Shown piece by piece: positions 1-9,437 of a DNA stretch of 64,000 bases. How positions within the stretch are numbered: position 1 is the first letter of the stretch; each line of letters begins with the position of its first letter. The notes below the pieces were generated by a model. The model was not told the origin of the DNA. It worked only from the letters and a program-made list of their open reading frames with translations, and made no database searches. The DNA lies in the NCBI GenBank assembly GCA_934454525.1, contig CAKSFM010000001.1, forward strand, positions 62,001 through 126,000, given 5' to 3'. This DNA is from an uncultured Clostridia bacterium. GTDB lineage: Bacteria; Bacillota; Clostridia; UMGS1883. A program made the position numbers and the translations under genes.

Positions 1-3000
1 AATTGTACTACAGATGTCCGCATGATGTCAATCCCCACTGCCGAAAGCTTCGGGCGCACATCGGCAGACTGTGCTTCGCCTGAATAAAATGACATAAATA
101 CAGGCTTTGCAGCGTCGTCAGCCGAGGCATGCATCATAAATGCATATATACCGTCTGCCTGGTTTTTAACATATTCGGTTACATCGAAGCACAGCTCGGT
201 TTGCGCCGCTTCCTCTCCCGTCACAGTGCATTGCGCCATATAATTATTATATAAAAACAATTTAATATCGGCAGCGCTGCTCCCGGTAATATCGCTTTCA
301 TTCCAGCCGGTTTTGCAGGTATAAAGCTCTCCGCCGTACTCAAAACCGTCCTCAAGTCCGTAAAGAGTTATTTTTCCGCTGCCGCCGTTTTTCACGTTGC
401 TTTCATTAATGTACAGCTTAAGATAAACCTTTTTCGCCGATGCGAATTCGGGAAATGCCGAGCGGTCAAAGCGGATAAAAGAATAACGCGAGTTTGCGCT
501 TTTTGCATCATCGCTGTGCACATAAAGCTTTGTATTTTCACCGTAGTTTTTGTTTTTACCGTCCGAATTTCTGCGCACAAAGCTATCATCGTCAGGCTCA
601 TATTCAAAGCCGTCATCCGTATTGATTTCATCATCGCCGACGCTGCTTTCAATTATAAGCCCGGGCGGAAATTCTCCCTCTGCCGAATAAACCGCCGCCG
701 TGAGCGCCGCGCCATCGTCCGACTGCGCATAAAGCTTAAACGCAAAGCTTCCGTCACGCTGACTTTTTGCATAATCCGTCACATCAAACAAAAGCTCCGT
801 ATATCTCGATGCCGCGGAACTGACTGCTGCATAAACTTCGTTCCCGGTATATACCTTAAGCACAGACGGCATATCGGCAGCGCAAAGCCTGTCCGCACTC
901 CAGCCGGATTTTGCGCTGAAAAGGGTGTCATTATACCAGTAATCATCCTCCAGTCCGCAGACAATTAATTTTCCGCCGTTTGTCGGAGCAGACTGCACAG
1001 TGAGTTTTAAATATATTTTATCGGCGTTTTGTATGCCCGCAGGATTTTCGCCTGTGCCGCTGCCGTATTTAAAACGCATGAATCCCATTCTGTATCCTGA
1101 TGACGAGGTTGCTTTCGGCACAGTGATTTTTATTGTCGGTTCACTTGAGCAAACAGTGTTTTTGCCGCTGCTGCTGTTGATAATGTATGTATCTTCCGAG
1201 GGCAGAGCCTCCGTGACCTTGTTAATTCCGCCCCATTTCACTGGAAGTTCATACATTCCGCCGTTTTCCGCGGTGAATACGCACAAATTCCCCTCCGTGT
1301 GCGCAGAAATTTTTTCCCCGGAGTTAAAAAGCACACTGCTGCCTCTGTAAAACGGAATCTTCACCGTGCATCCGGGCATGAAATTCAACCCTGCGCCGAT
1401 TTTTGCGTAAAAGCGGCTTGCTTTTTCGCTGCATTCAACATCAATTGTTCCGTTCCATTGCGAATCGCCCGATACAACCGTTCCGGCGGAAATTTCAACA
1501 GCGCCGCTGCGGATGATTCCGTCACACTCCACCGGAAATTTGAACACGATTTTTTCTTTTACGGCTGCGTTCCCGTTAATAGGAGAAAGAACGATTTTTT
1601 CGGGATTAATATAAACATAGTCACCGATTTTTATAAAATCTGTTTCGCTGCCGTTCAGCAAAACCGTTTCTGCGTCCGGGGCATAAATTTTCAGTTCCTT
1701 GTCAGGCTTTTCCGATGATGACACGCTGAGCACAGTTCCGTTAACCGAAGCCGAAAAATCGGCAAGGCTGCGTTTGCTTTCAACGAGCGCCGTTCCGTCC
1801 GCTTTTTTCACGCCGCTTGCATTAAGGAAGCATATGTCTGACAGATTCTCCGTGAGATACAGCATTTCGCCGCTGAAGCAGTAATCTCCGAAAGTGCGGA
1901 CCGCCGGTTCATCCTCGTGAGAAATATAGTATATTCCCGAGTATGTTTCCGCCTTGATTTCAAATGCTGAAGCCGCGGTTTCCGACGCACCGTCGCTGAG
2001 AGCAAGCTTCACCGCGGCTGCACCTGACGGTGCGGCGCCGTCCGAGGGATAAAGAATGGTATTGTAAACAACCTTTCCCTTGGCTTTCTTTTCGTAATAA
2101 ACATAGTCCTCCAAGGTGTTCACAAGCTTTTTGTTTTTAATGTAGCTCTTATCCGTCACGGCGGTGATTCCGTTTTTATCCCCCTGCATGACGGTGAGGT
2201 TTGCACCCGCAGCAAAGTGCGTTTTTGCGGTAAGCGAGGATGAATCCACCGTCACATTACCGCCGTTATCGGGATGCCATGCCTGCCTGTATGTGTTTAC
2301 GGCGGTCAGATCCTCCGGTGTTATATAGTCCGTTACCGCAATATATGCATTTTTAATAAAGCTGATTTTTCTTGTATGCTCAAAACCCTCATTTGCATAG
2401 GTCGTTGCTTCCAGAAAATCAAACGCGTCATTTCCCCGAAGTTCCATCTTATTTGTTCCGCCGGAAGTCAGCGACTGGCTTTTTCCGTTTATCTCAACCG
2501 TGTTATACGGCAGTGTTTCCGTGCGGACATAGGCTGCCGGCAGTTTGTCATTATAACCTCCTCCGTTGCCCGGGTCAGTCAGAAGAGGATAACCGTAGGC
2601 ATACAAATCAATATGCAGATCATCCGGATGTCCGTGCTGACCGCCCGTTTCCGCATTCGTGAAAAGCTGCATTGCCTTATTCGTCCAGCCGCTGCGAAGC
2701 ACAGCCAGCTTTTTACAGGGATACACCTTTGACATTTTTTCAGGCGCCGCATCCTTTTTAAAATTGTTTGCAAAGAATATAAGATTTCTGTCGCCCGTTA
2801 TTTCCGCCGCCGTGCGGAAATGTTCTCTGACATTTATTCTGCCGCCGTCACCGTACGGAACAAGCCTTGAATCCGGCATTGAAAGGTCGGCATAATAAAG
2901 TGCAAGCTTTCTGTACACTTCAAGGATTCGCGGATCAGCGCTGCCCTCCGTTGTTTTCAGCAGTGAGATTACCTCCTCCATGTCATCCAGCACACCGCCT

Positions 3001-4391
3001 ATATAACCGCTCGTTGCCTCTTTATAGCTTCCGTCCTCATTCATCATCTTTGTGTTATATGCTTCAAGCAGATTGTTTTTAGCAATTTCATTATAACTTT
3101 CGGGGAATACTTCCGGCAGATAGAGCACAACGCGCAGAAATGCGGTTTTCATTGCAAGATTTTGATTTACAACGCCTTTTTTTGCGTCTTTCAGCGCTTC
3201 GCCGGTCTGTGCAATATTTTTAAGCAAAGCGCAAAACACTTCATCTGTCATATATCTGCTGTCTGTCAGTCCGAACAGCGCCGTTAAAAGAGCAGGTGTG
3301 CGCCATGATGTATCAAGCGGGCGGGGGTAGTCAATTGCCCTGTAAGTATAGAGATTTATAATATGCTCAAGCACACGATAGGCATAAAGCTCACCGCCGC
3401 CCGAGCGGAAATACTCCGTTAAGGCAATGTCCTTTTCCATTCTGGCAAGTGAATTTATCCATTCATATTCCACGCCGTCGGGCTGCGACCAGTCGAACAC
3501 AGCGTCTTTATAGTTAAACACACCGTGAGTTGTGTCGTTCCAGCAGACGGTGCTTTCTGCCATATCTGCAAGCAGCGGCGCATTGTAAAGCACAATTTTC
3601 ATTGCGCTCTGCCCTGTTATTCTGCCGTAAAGATGCAGCTTTATCTCCGAAACCGAATCACCGCCGGGAACGGAGGATGCGTCAAAATTCAAAAAGCCGC
3701 GCCGTGTTCCGTCTCCGTGCGGCGCTTCATTTTCGCTTACAAGAATTTTTTCCTCTTTTCCGAAGCTCACCGCCTTATACTGCCCTGCCCTCAGATAGGC
3801 GTCGGCAGTGCAGTCAAGCCTTATGGTTTTTCCTGCAGCTGTAATTACCTCTATGTACGGAGCGTTTGCAGATTCCCTTGACGCTATCACGGCGCAGCCG
3901 CCCGAGCGGTCGGCATCAAGCAGCTGATATGATGGCAAAACGCCGCCGTCCTGCGGCAAATCGATTTCATACCATTTTTCTTCGTCCGTCATATTAAAGC
4001 ATACCACGGGGGAAAGATTGCCTATAATATTTTGCGCATAAAGCTGCGCGGAAAGACTGAGCGTTTCCGACTGCCCGACAGGGTAAGGCGGAATTTGCGT
4101 TCGGTTCACATAATAACTTTTAAGAAGTGCCTTCGCTTTTTTGTAATCGCCGCTTCTGACCGCGCCCAGAACGCCGCTCAGTCCGGAAAAATCCCCGTAA
4201 CGAAGCCTTGGCGTTCGGCTCCATTCCCCGGCGGCACTGTTCCACACGCCGAACATTTCTTCATCGGTCATTTTCATGGGATCGCACAGTGCGGCATAAT
4301 TATCCGTGGCGTCAACCGCCCGGGCGCAAGCTGCTGCCGCAAACTGCAGCAGCATTGCAGCCGATAAAACCAGTGAAAATACTTTTTTCAT
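1..4391 (-). CDS. Giant secreted heparinase II/III-type polysaccharide lyase (C-terminus outside window)
   Basis: An open frame runs from ATG at 4391 off the left edge, giving 1463 codons without a stop. The N-terminus is a signal peptide (MKKVFSLVLSAAMLLQFAA). Residues about 195-310 look like a DNRLRE-type beta module, and residues 310-560 like the alpha barrel of alginate/heparinase lyases. Around residue 582 lies the heparinase II/III beta-sheet signature GGQHGHPDDLHIDLYAYG with its His and Asp. Two further DNRLRE-like modules sit near residues 1064-1145 and 1264-1360, with patterns such as RYSFIRFD and KVYLKLYIN. Lyases of this family cleave uronic-acid polysaccharides outside the cell by beta-elimination. 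Together with the GH39/uxaC/uxuB/uxuA operon 20 kb away, it suggests use of a uronate-rich glycan. Substrate is unknown. A surface anchor, if any, lies outside the window. Confidence 0.82.
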   Translation of the reverse strand, partial: MKKVFSLVLSAAMLLQFAAAACARAVDATDNYAALCDPMKMTDEEMFGVWNSAAGEWSRTPRLRYGDFSGLSGVLGAVRSGDYKKAKALLKSYYVNRTQIPPYPVGQSETLSLSAQLYAQNIIGNLSPVVCFNMTDEEKWYEIDLPQDGGVLPSYQLLDADRSGGCAVIASRESANAPYIEVITAAGKTIRLDCTADAYLRAGQYKAVSFGKEEKILVSENEAPHGDGTRRGFLNFDASSVPGGDSVSEIKLHLYGRITGQSAMKIVLYNAPLLADMAESTVCWNDTTHGVFNYKDAVFDWSQPDGVEYEWINSLARMEKDIALTEYFRSGGGELYAYRVLEHIINLYTYRAIDYPRPLDTSWRTPALLTALFGLTDSRYMTDEVFCALLKNIAQTGEALKDAKKGVVNQNLAMKTAFLRVVLYLPEVFPESYNEIAKNNLLEAYNTKMMNEDGSYKEATSGYIGGVLDDMEEVISLLKTTEGSADPRILEVYRKLALYYADLSMPDSRLVPYGDGGRINVREHFRTAAEITGDRNLIFFANNFKKDAAPEKMSKVYPCKKLAVLRSGWTNKAMQLFTNAETGGQHGHPDDLHIDLYAYGYPLLTDPGNGGGYNDKLPAAYVRTETLPYNTVEINGKSQSLTSGGTNKMELRGNDAFDFLEATTYANEGFEHTRKISFIKNAYIAVTDYITPEDLTAVNTYRQAWHPDNGGNVTVDSSSLTAKTHFAAGANLTVMQGDKNGITAVTDKSYIKNKKLVNTLEDYVYYEKKAKGKVVYNTILYPSDGAAPSGAAAVKLALSDGASETAASAFEIKAETYSGIYYISHEDEPAVRTFGDYCFSGEMLYLTENLSDICFLNASGVKKADGTALVESKRSLADFSASVNGTVLSVSSSEKPDKELKIYAPDAETVLLNGSETDFIKIGDYVYINPEKIVLSPINGNAAVKEKIVFKFPVECDGIIRSGAVEISAGTVVSGDSQWNGTIDVECSEKASRFYAKIGAGLNFMPGCTVKIPFYRGSSVLFNSGEKISAHTEGNLCVFTAENGGMYELPVKWGGINKVTEALPSEDTYIINSSSGKNTVCSSEPTIKITVPKATSSSGYRMGFMRFKYGSGTGENPAGIQNADKIYLKLTVQSAPTNGGKLIVCGLEDDYWYNDTLFSAKSGWSADRLCAADMPSVLKVYTGNEVYAAVSSAASRYTELLFDVTDYAKSQRDGSFAFKLYAQSDDGAALTAAVYSAEGEFPPGLIIESSVGDDEINTDDGFEYEPDDDSFVRRNSDGKNKNYGENTKLYVHSDDAKSANSRYSFIRFDRSAFPEFASAKKVYLKLYINESNVKNGGSGKITLYGLEDGFEYGGELYTCKTGWNESDITGSSAADIKLFLYNNYMAQCTVTGEEAAQTELCFDVTEYVKNQADGIYAFMMHASADDAAKPVFMSFYSGEAQSADVRPKLSAVGIDIMRTSVVQ

Positions 4392-4414
4392 CCCTCACAC
4401 GCCCTTTTTTTCTT

Positions 4415-5404
4415 TTATACTCTTTTTCTGCATCCGTCTATCTGAATATTCTGCCCCGATATATAGTTTGCCTCATCACCTGCAAGGAAGCAGATGAGAG
4501 CAGCGTTTTCCTCTGCCGTTCCCGTTCTCCCCATGTACGACAAATCGCTTTCCCTGTGAAATGTCATATCGGGATTATCGGACGGACTGACCGTTCCCGG
4601 AGACACTGCATTTACCGAAACGTCCTTGTCCGCCACTTCCTTTGCAAGCGCTTTTGTCAGCGAAATCACCGCTCCCTTGGTTGCTGAATAGTGAACCATG
4701 TTTGCGTTTCCGTACACACCGGCAACAGAAGCAACATTTATAATTTCTCCGCCCAGGCAGTCTATGGCAACGTCAACGCCTTTCCCGTCCGCAAGCTGCG
4801 CCTTGAGCACATCCGCTATATTTTCCTTTGATGTGTTTACAATAATATCCGCATTGAGCGGCTTTATCGAATCGGCAATTTCATCCGACAGAACGGTTGT
4901 GATAACTCTGATGCCGAACGCCTTTGCCATTGGGATAACAACGCTTGCAAGACCTGACGCCCCGGCATTCATAAGCAGTGTGTTTCCCGGTTTTATTTTT
5001 CCTTCGATAAAAAGATTCAGATATGCGGTTGCAAATGCTTCCGGAATTGCCGCCGCTTCCGCCATGGAACAGTTTTCAGGAACGGGCATGAGCATATCGT
5101 ACTTCACAGCGGCAAATTCCGCATATCCTCCTCCGCCGAGAAGTGCGCACACCTTATCCCCCGTCTTCCATGCTGAATTTTTCTGTGCTTCATCACCGAT
5201 TTGCACAATTACGCCGGCAATCTCAAGTCCCATCCATTCCGGGCATCCTTCGGGCGGCGGATAGTCCCCCTCTCTTTGCATCAGATCTGCGCGGTTGAGC
5301 GCAGCCGCATATATTTCCACCAAAACCTCATCGGGTTTTATTACGGGAGTGTTCACCTCGCTCCAGCTGAGTGAATTATCATCATTTACAAGTATGGCTT
5401 TCAT
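4415..5404 (-). CDS. In-frame chimera: N-terminal quinone oxidoreductase (MDR) half fused to C-terminal short-chain dehydrogenase (SDR) half
   Basis: Residues 1-218 are a zinc-free medium-chain dehydrogenase of the quinone oxidoreductase/PIG3 type: the catalytic-domain start (AAALNRADLMQREGDYPPP), then a Rossmann start with AGASGLASVV. At VDVAIDCLGG, strand 4 of that Rossmann fold, the protein switches to SDR sequence: INVASVAG with the SDR Ser, then HYSATKGA with the Tyr-x3-Lys pair, VNAVSPGTV, and a typical SDR C-terminus (YISGQNIQIDG). The SDR lacks its own TGxxxGIG nucleotide site and the MDR lacks the rest of its fold. The frame is open across the junction and codon use looks even. The stop of the upstream gene overlaps this ATG (TAATG). 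It may be a deletion fusion of two neighbouring genes, possibly inactive, or an assembly error. Confidence 0.8.
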   Translation of the reverse strand: MKAILVNDDNSLSWSEVNTPVIKPDEVLVEIYAAALNRADLMQREGDYPPPEGCPEWMGLEIAGVIVQIGDEAQKNSAWKTGDKVCALLGGGGYAEFAAVKYDMLMPVPENCSMAEAAAIPEAFATAYLNLFIEGKIKPGNTLLMNAGASGLASVVIPMAKAFGIRVITTVLSDEIADSIKPLNADIIVNTSKENIADVLKAQLADGKGVDVAIDCLGGEIINVASVAGVYGNANMVHYSATKGAVISLTKALAKEVADKDVSVNAVSPGTVSPSDNPDMTFHRESDLSYMGRTGTAEENAALICFLAGDEANYISGQNIQIDGCRKRV

Positions 5405-6189
5405 TATTGCTCTTCCTTTTCTGAATAAAAAATTATATTGTCGCGCACCGCCTTTATCTGCTTTATAAGCGGCTGCTCGGGGGGATTGTCAAGCGCTCCC
5501 CTGCTCTGAACGCATAAATACATGCAAACGCCTATGCTCGGGCCGATATATCTTATCAGCTGCCCCGGCCCGCTTACGAGCATCAGCAGCTTTTTGTCCG
5601 TCATATGCAGAATTTTTTGTATGGATTCAATATATACCGGCAGCTCATCCCCGGTTTTCGCAGTGTTTACAATCTTGATTATATCGGCGCCGCGCTCCGC
5701 ATGCGCCTTTGCTATCATCAGATTTTCTTCAACGGAAAGGCTTTTAAACGTGTGGCTCGACATCAGCACCTCTCCGCCGCGCCTGTGGATTTCCGCTATC
5801 AGCTCTTTCTGCTTTTTCACCGCTTTTTCGTCCGTTGTCAGCTCGTAATACGGCGAGCAGCCGAACATATCGCCCATCACATCGCAAAGAGTTGCTCCGC
5901 ATTCAAGTGCCGAAAGCAAAAGCTTTGCACAGTCATCATCGGTATACCCTGCGCTTTCCGCATGGCGGTAGCTTGTTACATATATCGGTTTATCTCCGCA
6001 GGCGCTGAATATTTCCGTCAGAATTTTCTTTGTGCGCTGTTCCCTTTTCAGCTTGCAGAGCTGAATTCCGAGCGCTTCGGCGCCGTCCGCAACCGACGCT
6101 TTTATTTTTGCAATACATTCCTCCGCCGCGCCGCACTGAATCATTGCCGTTATAATCGGTTTGTCGTATTTTAAAAACGTTTTGTTCAC
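5404..6189 (-). CDS. Type I 3-dehydroquinate dehydratase-like protein
   Basis: This 261-residue protein has the TIM-barrel pattern of type I dehydroquinases. The N-terminus has KPIITAMIQCGAAEE and a first strand EALGIQLCKL. A putative catalytic His lies in LMSSHTF (about residue 143) and a putative Schiff-base Lys in ADIIKIVNTAKT (about residue 170). The SGPGQLIRYIGPSIG segment near the C-terminus matches the phosphate/carboxylate loop. Classical AroD enzymes dehydrate 3-dehydroquinate in the shikimate pathway. No other aro gene is nearby, and the gene is translationally coupled to the MDR/SDR chimera and divergent from an AraC regulator. A catabolic role on a related hydroxy-acid is therefore possible. 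The family call is firm, the substrate is not. Confidence 0.72.
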   Translation of the reverse strand: MNKTFLKYDKPIITAMIQCGAAEECIAKIKASVADGAEALGIQLCKLKREQRTKKILTEIFSACGDKPIYVTSYRHAESAGYTDDDCAKLLLSALECGATLCDVMGDMFGCSPYYELTTDEKAVKKQKELIAEIHRRGGEVLMSSHTFKSLSVEENLMIAKAHAERGADIIKIVNTAKTGDELPVYIESIQKILHMTDKKLLMLVSGPGQLIRYIGPSIGVCMYLCVQSRGALDNPPEQPLIKQIKAVRDNIIFYSEKEEQ

Positions 6190-6389
6190 TGCTGTTCCCT
6201 CCTTTCCGCGGCATTTTTCCCGTGAAGCACGGGGTTCCGTCTGAATATAATTATATAAGGAGGGCGCATATTATCAATGCGTAAAACGATATTATTTTGA
6301 TGTTTCCGATACTATTTTGTTAATTATGATTGATTTATTTGATAAAAACAGTGTAATAAAGATGAGATTGATTTCGGGAGAGCGAACAC

Positions 6390-7151
6390 ATGAATAATTT
6401 AAACGACCTTACGGTGACACAGGTTGAAAGCGTTATGACGGTTTTTCAGCCAAAAGGAAGAGCAGTGCAAATAAAGAACAGACCTTTCTTCGGTCTTTCA
6501 TTTTGCGCAGAAGGGCAGATCACCTATACTCATAACGGCAAAACCTTTGTGTCGGACAGAAACCATGCGGTCATTCTTCCGCAGGGGCAGACATATACGC
6601 TGCATTGCGACAAAAGCGGAACATTTCCCGTGATAAACTTTAAATGCGCAGCGCCTCTGTGCAGCACAATAATACAAATCCCGGTCCGTAATACGGATAG
6701 CTACATCACGGATTGCGAGCATATAAAAAATCTGTTCCTGTTTGAAAGGAACAGATTAAAAATACTGAGCATTTTTTATAATATATTTTATAGTCTGGCA
6801 TCTTTCAATGTATCAGGCTGCAATATTCTCATTCCCGCAATAAAGTATATCGAAAAAAACTACTGTGACCCTAATCTGACAAATGCCGACTTGGCAGAAC
6901 AATGCTCCGTGAGCGAAATATATTTCAGAAAGCTTTTCTCACAGGTTTACTCCGTGTCTCCCAAGCAATTTGTGATTGACATCCGCATTAACAAAGCGAA
7001 GCAGCTGCTCACCGACGGCTTGTTTAAAATATGCGCCGTTTCGGAAAAATGCGGGTTTTCGAATCCATACCATTTTTCACGGGTGTTCAGGAAGAAAACA
7101 GGTCTTACTCCGACTGAATACATGAAGCAGAATAAGGTCAATAAAATATAA
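6390..7151 (+). CDS. AraC-family transcriptional regulator
   Basis: This 253-residue protein has an N-terminal cupin-like sensing domain (FFGLSFCAEGQITYTHNGKTF) and a C-terminal double helix-turn-helix. Visible HTH features are LTNADLAEQCSVSEIYFRKLF and the AraC signature CGFSNPYHFSRVFRKKTGLTP ending in EYMKQ. It starts at ATG 6390 behind GGGAGAG. It is divergent from the dehydroquinase-like/chimera pair across a 200-bp AT-rich gap and convergent with the U32-like gene, so either unit could be its target. AraC proteins of this layout usually bind a sugar-like ligand and activate a neighbouring catabolic operon. The ligand is unknown. Confidence 0.88.
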   Translation: MNNLNDLTVTQVESVMTVFQPKGRAVQIKNRPFFGLSFCAEGQITYTHNGKTFVSDRNHAVILPQGQTYTLHCDKSGTFPVINFKCAAPLCSTIIQIPVRNTDSYITDCEHIKNLFLFERNRLKILSIFYNIFYSLASFNVSGCNILIPAIKYIEKNYCDPNLTNADLAEQCSVSEIYFRKLFSQVYSVSPKQFVIDIRINKAKQLLTDGLFKICAVSEKCGFSNPYHFSRVFRKKTGLTPTEYMKQNKVNKI

Positions 7152-7164
7152 CCGGCACATATGC

Positions 7165-8181
7165 CTAGGCAAATACAAGCGATTTATCCAGAACCTCTTG
7201 GCAATAGGAGCATTTCAGGCAGTTTTTATCGCAGGCGGTTGTTCTTTCCCAGAAATTTCCGGGGATTTTTGAACTGTCTACCGCATACGGCATAAATGCA
7301 GGTCCGTACCCCGGCTCGAAAAGGTCGAGAAGATTTCCGGAGTAGTGTCCTCTTGCATATGCCCCAATGACCATTCCGGGAAGAGAATGACTTCTTGTGG
7401 CAAGCTTAACCACATTTGCCAAACCCTCATAATGAAAAATGTCCTCCGGTCTGATCCATGTGTTCTGGAGAATTGAAACGCGGTTTTCCTTGTTTTTAAG
7501 ATAATTCCAACAGACATAGGGGAGAAAATCTATATTTTTCTGTTTTGAAATTTCACGTTCATGTGCTACCATGTTATCATGAAAAATCTGTCCGCTGCAA
7601 TTGCGCATACAGCCGCTGTTCGCCAGAATGGTTATTTGCTTGCCGTTTTCCTGTGCCCACTGCCTCATCTCGCCAAGGCATTTTAAATCCCTGTTACATT
7701 CCTTTGCAACACAATAGTCGTCAAATAAATGCGCAACATACATCATGGATTTCACCGCGGAAATTTTCATATTCACGGAAGCTTTCAGCCTTATGCCCTC
7801 ATACTGCTGCTTTATCATATAAGCGATTGCCGGGGATGTGGTTGTTACGGTTTCGGGCATAAGTCCGTTATCCGCCAGAAAATCAATTATTGAAAAGACC
7901 CTGCCTCTGAGCACTTCGCTCATCGAATCTTCTCCATAGCAATTGGCATTGAAAAGCAAATCCAGCTTTATCCCCATTTTTTTTATTTTCTTCAGCTCAT
8001 CAACAAGAATATTCTGAAGAGAATAATCAAAATATCCGTCATACCCCCCGATCATGGATCTTCCGCTTGCACAGTCGATCCATGAAAAATACACTTCCCC
8101 GATTTTATCGGAATACATCTGAACAATATCCGAAAAAGGGGTTCTTTCGTTATACTGATAGCCAACAGAAAATTTGAGCAT
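7165..8181 (-). CDS. U32-peptidase-like TIM-barrel protein with C-terminal cysteine cluster
   Basis: This 338-residue protein resembles the collagenase-like U32 fold: an early strand with LDLLFNANCYGEDSMSE, a central ITILANSGCMRNCSGQIFHD that recalls the Cys-rich core of U32 proteins, and a C-terminal TACDKNCLKCSYC motif able to hold an Fe-S cluster. U32 proteins include peptidase-annotated members and O2-independent hydroxylases such as UbiU/V and RlhA. Nothing here decides between these. Its start lies 2 nt from the stop of the QueG-like gene, so the two are almost certainly one transcript and may work as a redox pair. It has no signal peptide and is probably cytoplasmic. The family assignment is moderate and the function unknown. 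Confidence 0.55.
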   Translation of the reverse strand: MLKFSVGYQYNERTPFSDIVQMYSDKIGEVYFSWIDCASGRSMIGGYDGYFDYSLQNILVDELKKIKKMGIKLDLLFNANCYGEDSMSEVLRGRVFSIIDFLADNGLMPETVTTTSPAIAYMIKQQYEGIRLKASVNMKISAVKSMMYVAHLFDDYCVAKECNRDLKCLGEMRQWAQENGKQITILANSGCMRNCSGQIFHDNMVAHEREISKQKNIDFLPYVCWNYLKNKENRVSILQNTWIRPEDIFHYEGLANVVKLATRSHSLPGMVIGAYARGHYSGNLLDLFEPGYGPAFMPYAVDSSKIPGNFWERTTACDKNCLKCSYCQEVLDKSLVFA

Positions 8182-8183
8182 CG

Positions 8184-9251
8184 TTAATCAGCCTCTCGGT
8201 TATGTAATTTGGAAAGCTCGTTAGCGTCATCAGTTGCAGCGCCTACCTTTGCCATTGCACCGAGTCCGCTCACGGCAGTATTTCCGCCCTCAACCGCTTC
8301 ATAATCCGACCAGTCCACACTCCAGAGCGGTTTGCGCCTGAAAGGTTTCTTAAATTTATTCTTCAGCATGCCTCTTTTTTCGAGCGTTACCATGCATGCG
8401 CGTGTGCAGCCTTTTGCGCCGCAAACTGCCTGCCCGGTGTTATAGAGGTTTGCGGGTTTATAATAGAACGAAGAATGTGAACCCGGCTTAACATCGTCGC
8501 GTCCCTCCTGGTATGTGCCTTTTTCGCCATCCTTGCATAGCTCGCCGCCGCGGAAAGCAATATCGCAGGCATCGCAGTCAAGCTCGCCCCATTCAACCTC
8601 ATGACCGGCAAGATTAACCTTAACCGTCTTTGTTGCGCTTATTGCATTTCCGGGACATTCTCTCACGCAGGCTTTGCACTTATTGCAAAGCTTCGGTCCG
8701 TCATAAATCGGATCGGGTTCAAGCTCAAGCTCCGTGAGAATAACGCCGATTCTTACTCTCGGACCGAATTCCGGAGTTATAAGCATTTTGCTGTATCCGA
8801 TTTCACCCAAACCGGCAAGATATGCGCATATGCGCAGATGAAGCATAATATCCGGCTGAGGTTTGCCCGGCGCAACGGGTCTTGAGTAATGTTTTCTCAA
8901 ATTACCGTCGTTATCAATTCCTCTCCAGTCGCTCTGATGCCCGAGAGGAATTGCTTCATATCCCTCGTCCTCTATAACGCGGCACATATTTATTACCGTC
9001 ATGGGGATATACATATAAGTCAATCCGCCGTAACCCATTGCAGAGTAGTTTGAAAAAAACGTTCCCTCTTCAATGCCTCTGAGAGAACCTCTCATAACTC
9101 TGAACGCCATTACTATCATGCTCTTTGCTTCCGGCATGATATACCTCGGATCCATATTCGCAGGTGCGCCCTCGAACCTGTCAAGAGTTGTTATTCCGCA
9201 AATATCCGCTCCGCACTGATATGCAAGCTGCTTAATCTGCTGTGCATTCAT
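8184..9251 (-). CDS. QueG / reductive-dehalogenase-like Fe-S protein
   Basis: The preferred start is ATG 9251, with GGAGG nine bases upstream; an upstream TTG at 9260 is less likely. The roughly 355-residue product contains the epoxyqueuosine-reductase/reductive-dehalogenase type core: AYQCGADICGI, then LAGLGEIGYSKMLITPEFGPRVRIG, then a ferredoxin-like CNKCKACVRECPGNAIS. A second group of cysteines follows (CDACDIAF, CGAKGCTRACMV). QueG itself reduces epoxyqueuosine in tRNA using cobalamin and two [4Fe-4S] clusters. This protein diverges after the ferredoxin motif, so it is more likely a paralogue than QueG. If it binds a corrinoid, the cobalamin uptake operon 1 kb away would be relevant. It is divergent from the AraC gene at 9438. 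Confidence 0.66.
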   Translation of the reverse strand: MNAQQIKQLAYQCGADICGITTLDRFEGAPANMDPRYIMPEAKSMIVMAFRVMRGSLRGIEEGTFFSNYSAMGYGGLTYMYIPMTVINMCRVIEDEGYEAIPLGHQSDWRGIDNDGNLRKHYSRPVAPGKPQPDIMLHLRICAYLAGLGEIGYSKMLITPEFGPRVRIGVILTELELEPDPIYDGPKLCNKCKACVRECPGNAISATKTVKVNLAGHEVEWGELDCDACDIAFRGGELCKDGEKGTYQEGRDDVKPGSHSSFYYKPANLYNTGQAVCGAKGCTRACMVTLEKRGMLKNKFKKPFRRKPLWSVDWSDYEAVEGGNTAVSGLGAMAKVGAATDDANELSKLHNREAD

Positions 9252-9437
9252 TTTACACAACCTCCACTTTTTAATTAATTTTCCGCGCCTTATAATACAA
9301 GAGTTTTCCCGTACTGTATCCGCTTGTTTGCGCTGAATTATTGACTTTATATTAATTTTATTATATAATATACAAACAAAAATACAATACAGTATTCAAC
9401 CATTATTGTATGCTATTCGCTTATCGGGAGGTGCGTT

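Noticed and set aside
5404..6189. Biosynthetic aroD of the shikimate pathway
   Set aside because: No other aro gene is nearby and the gene is coupled to an oxidoreductase fusion beside an AraC regulator; only the family is supported.
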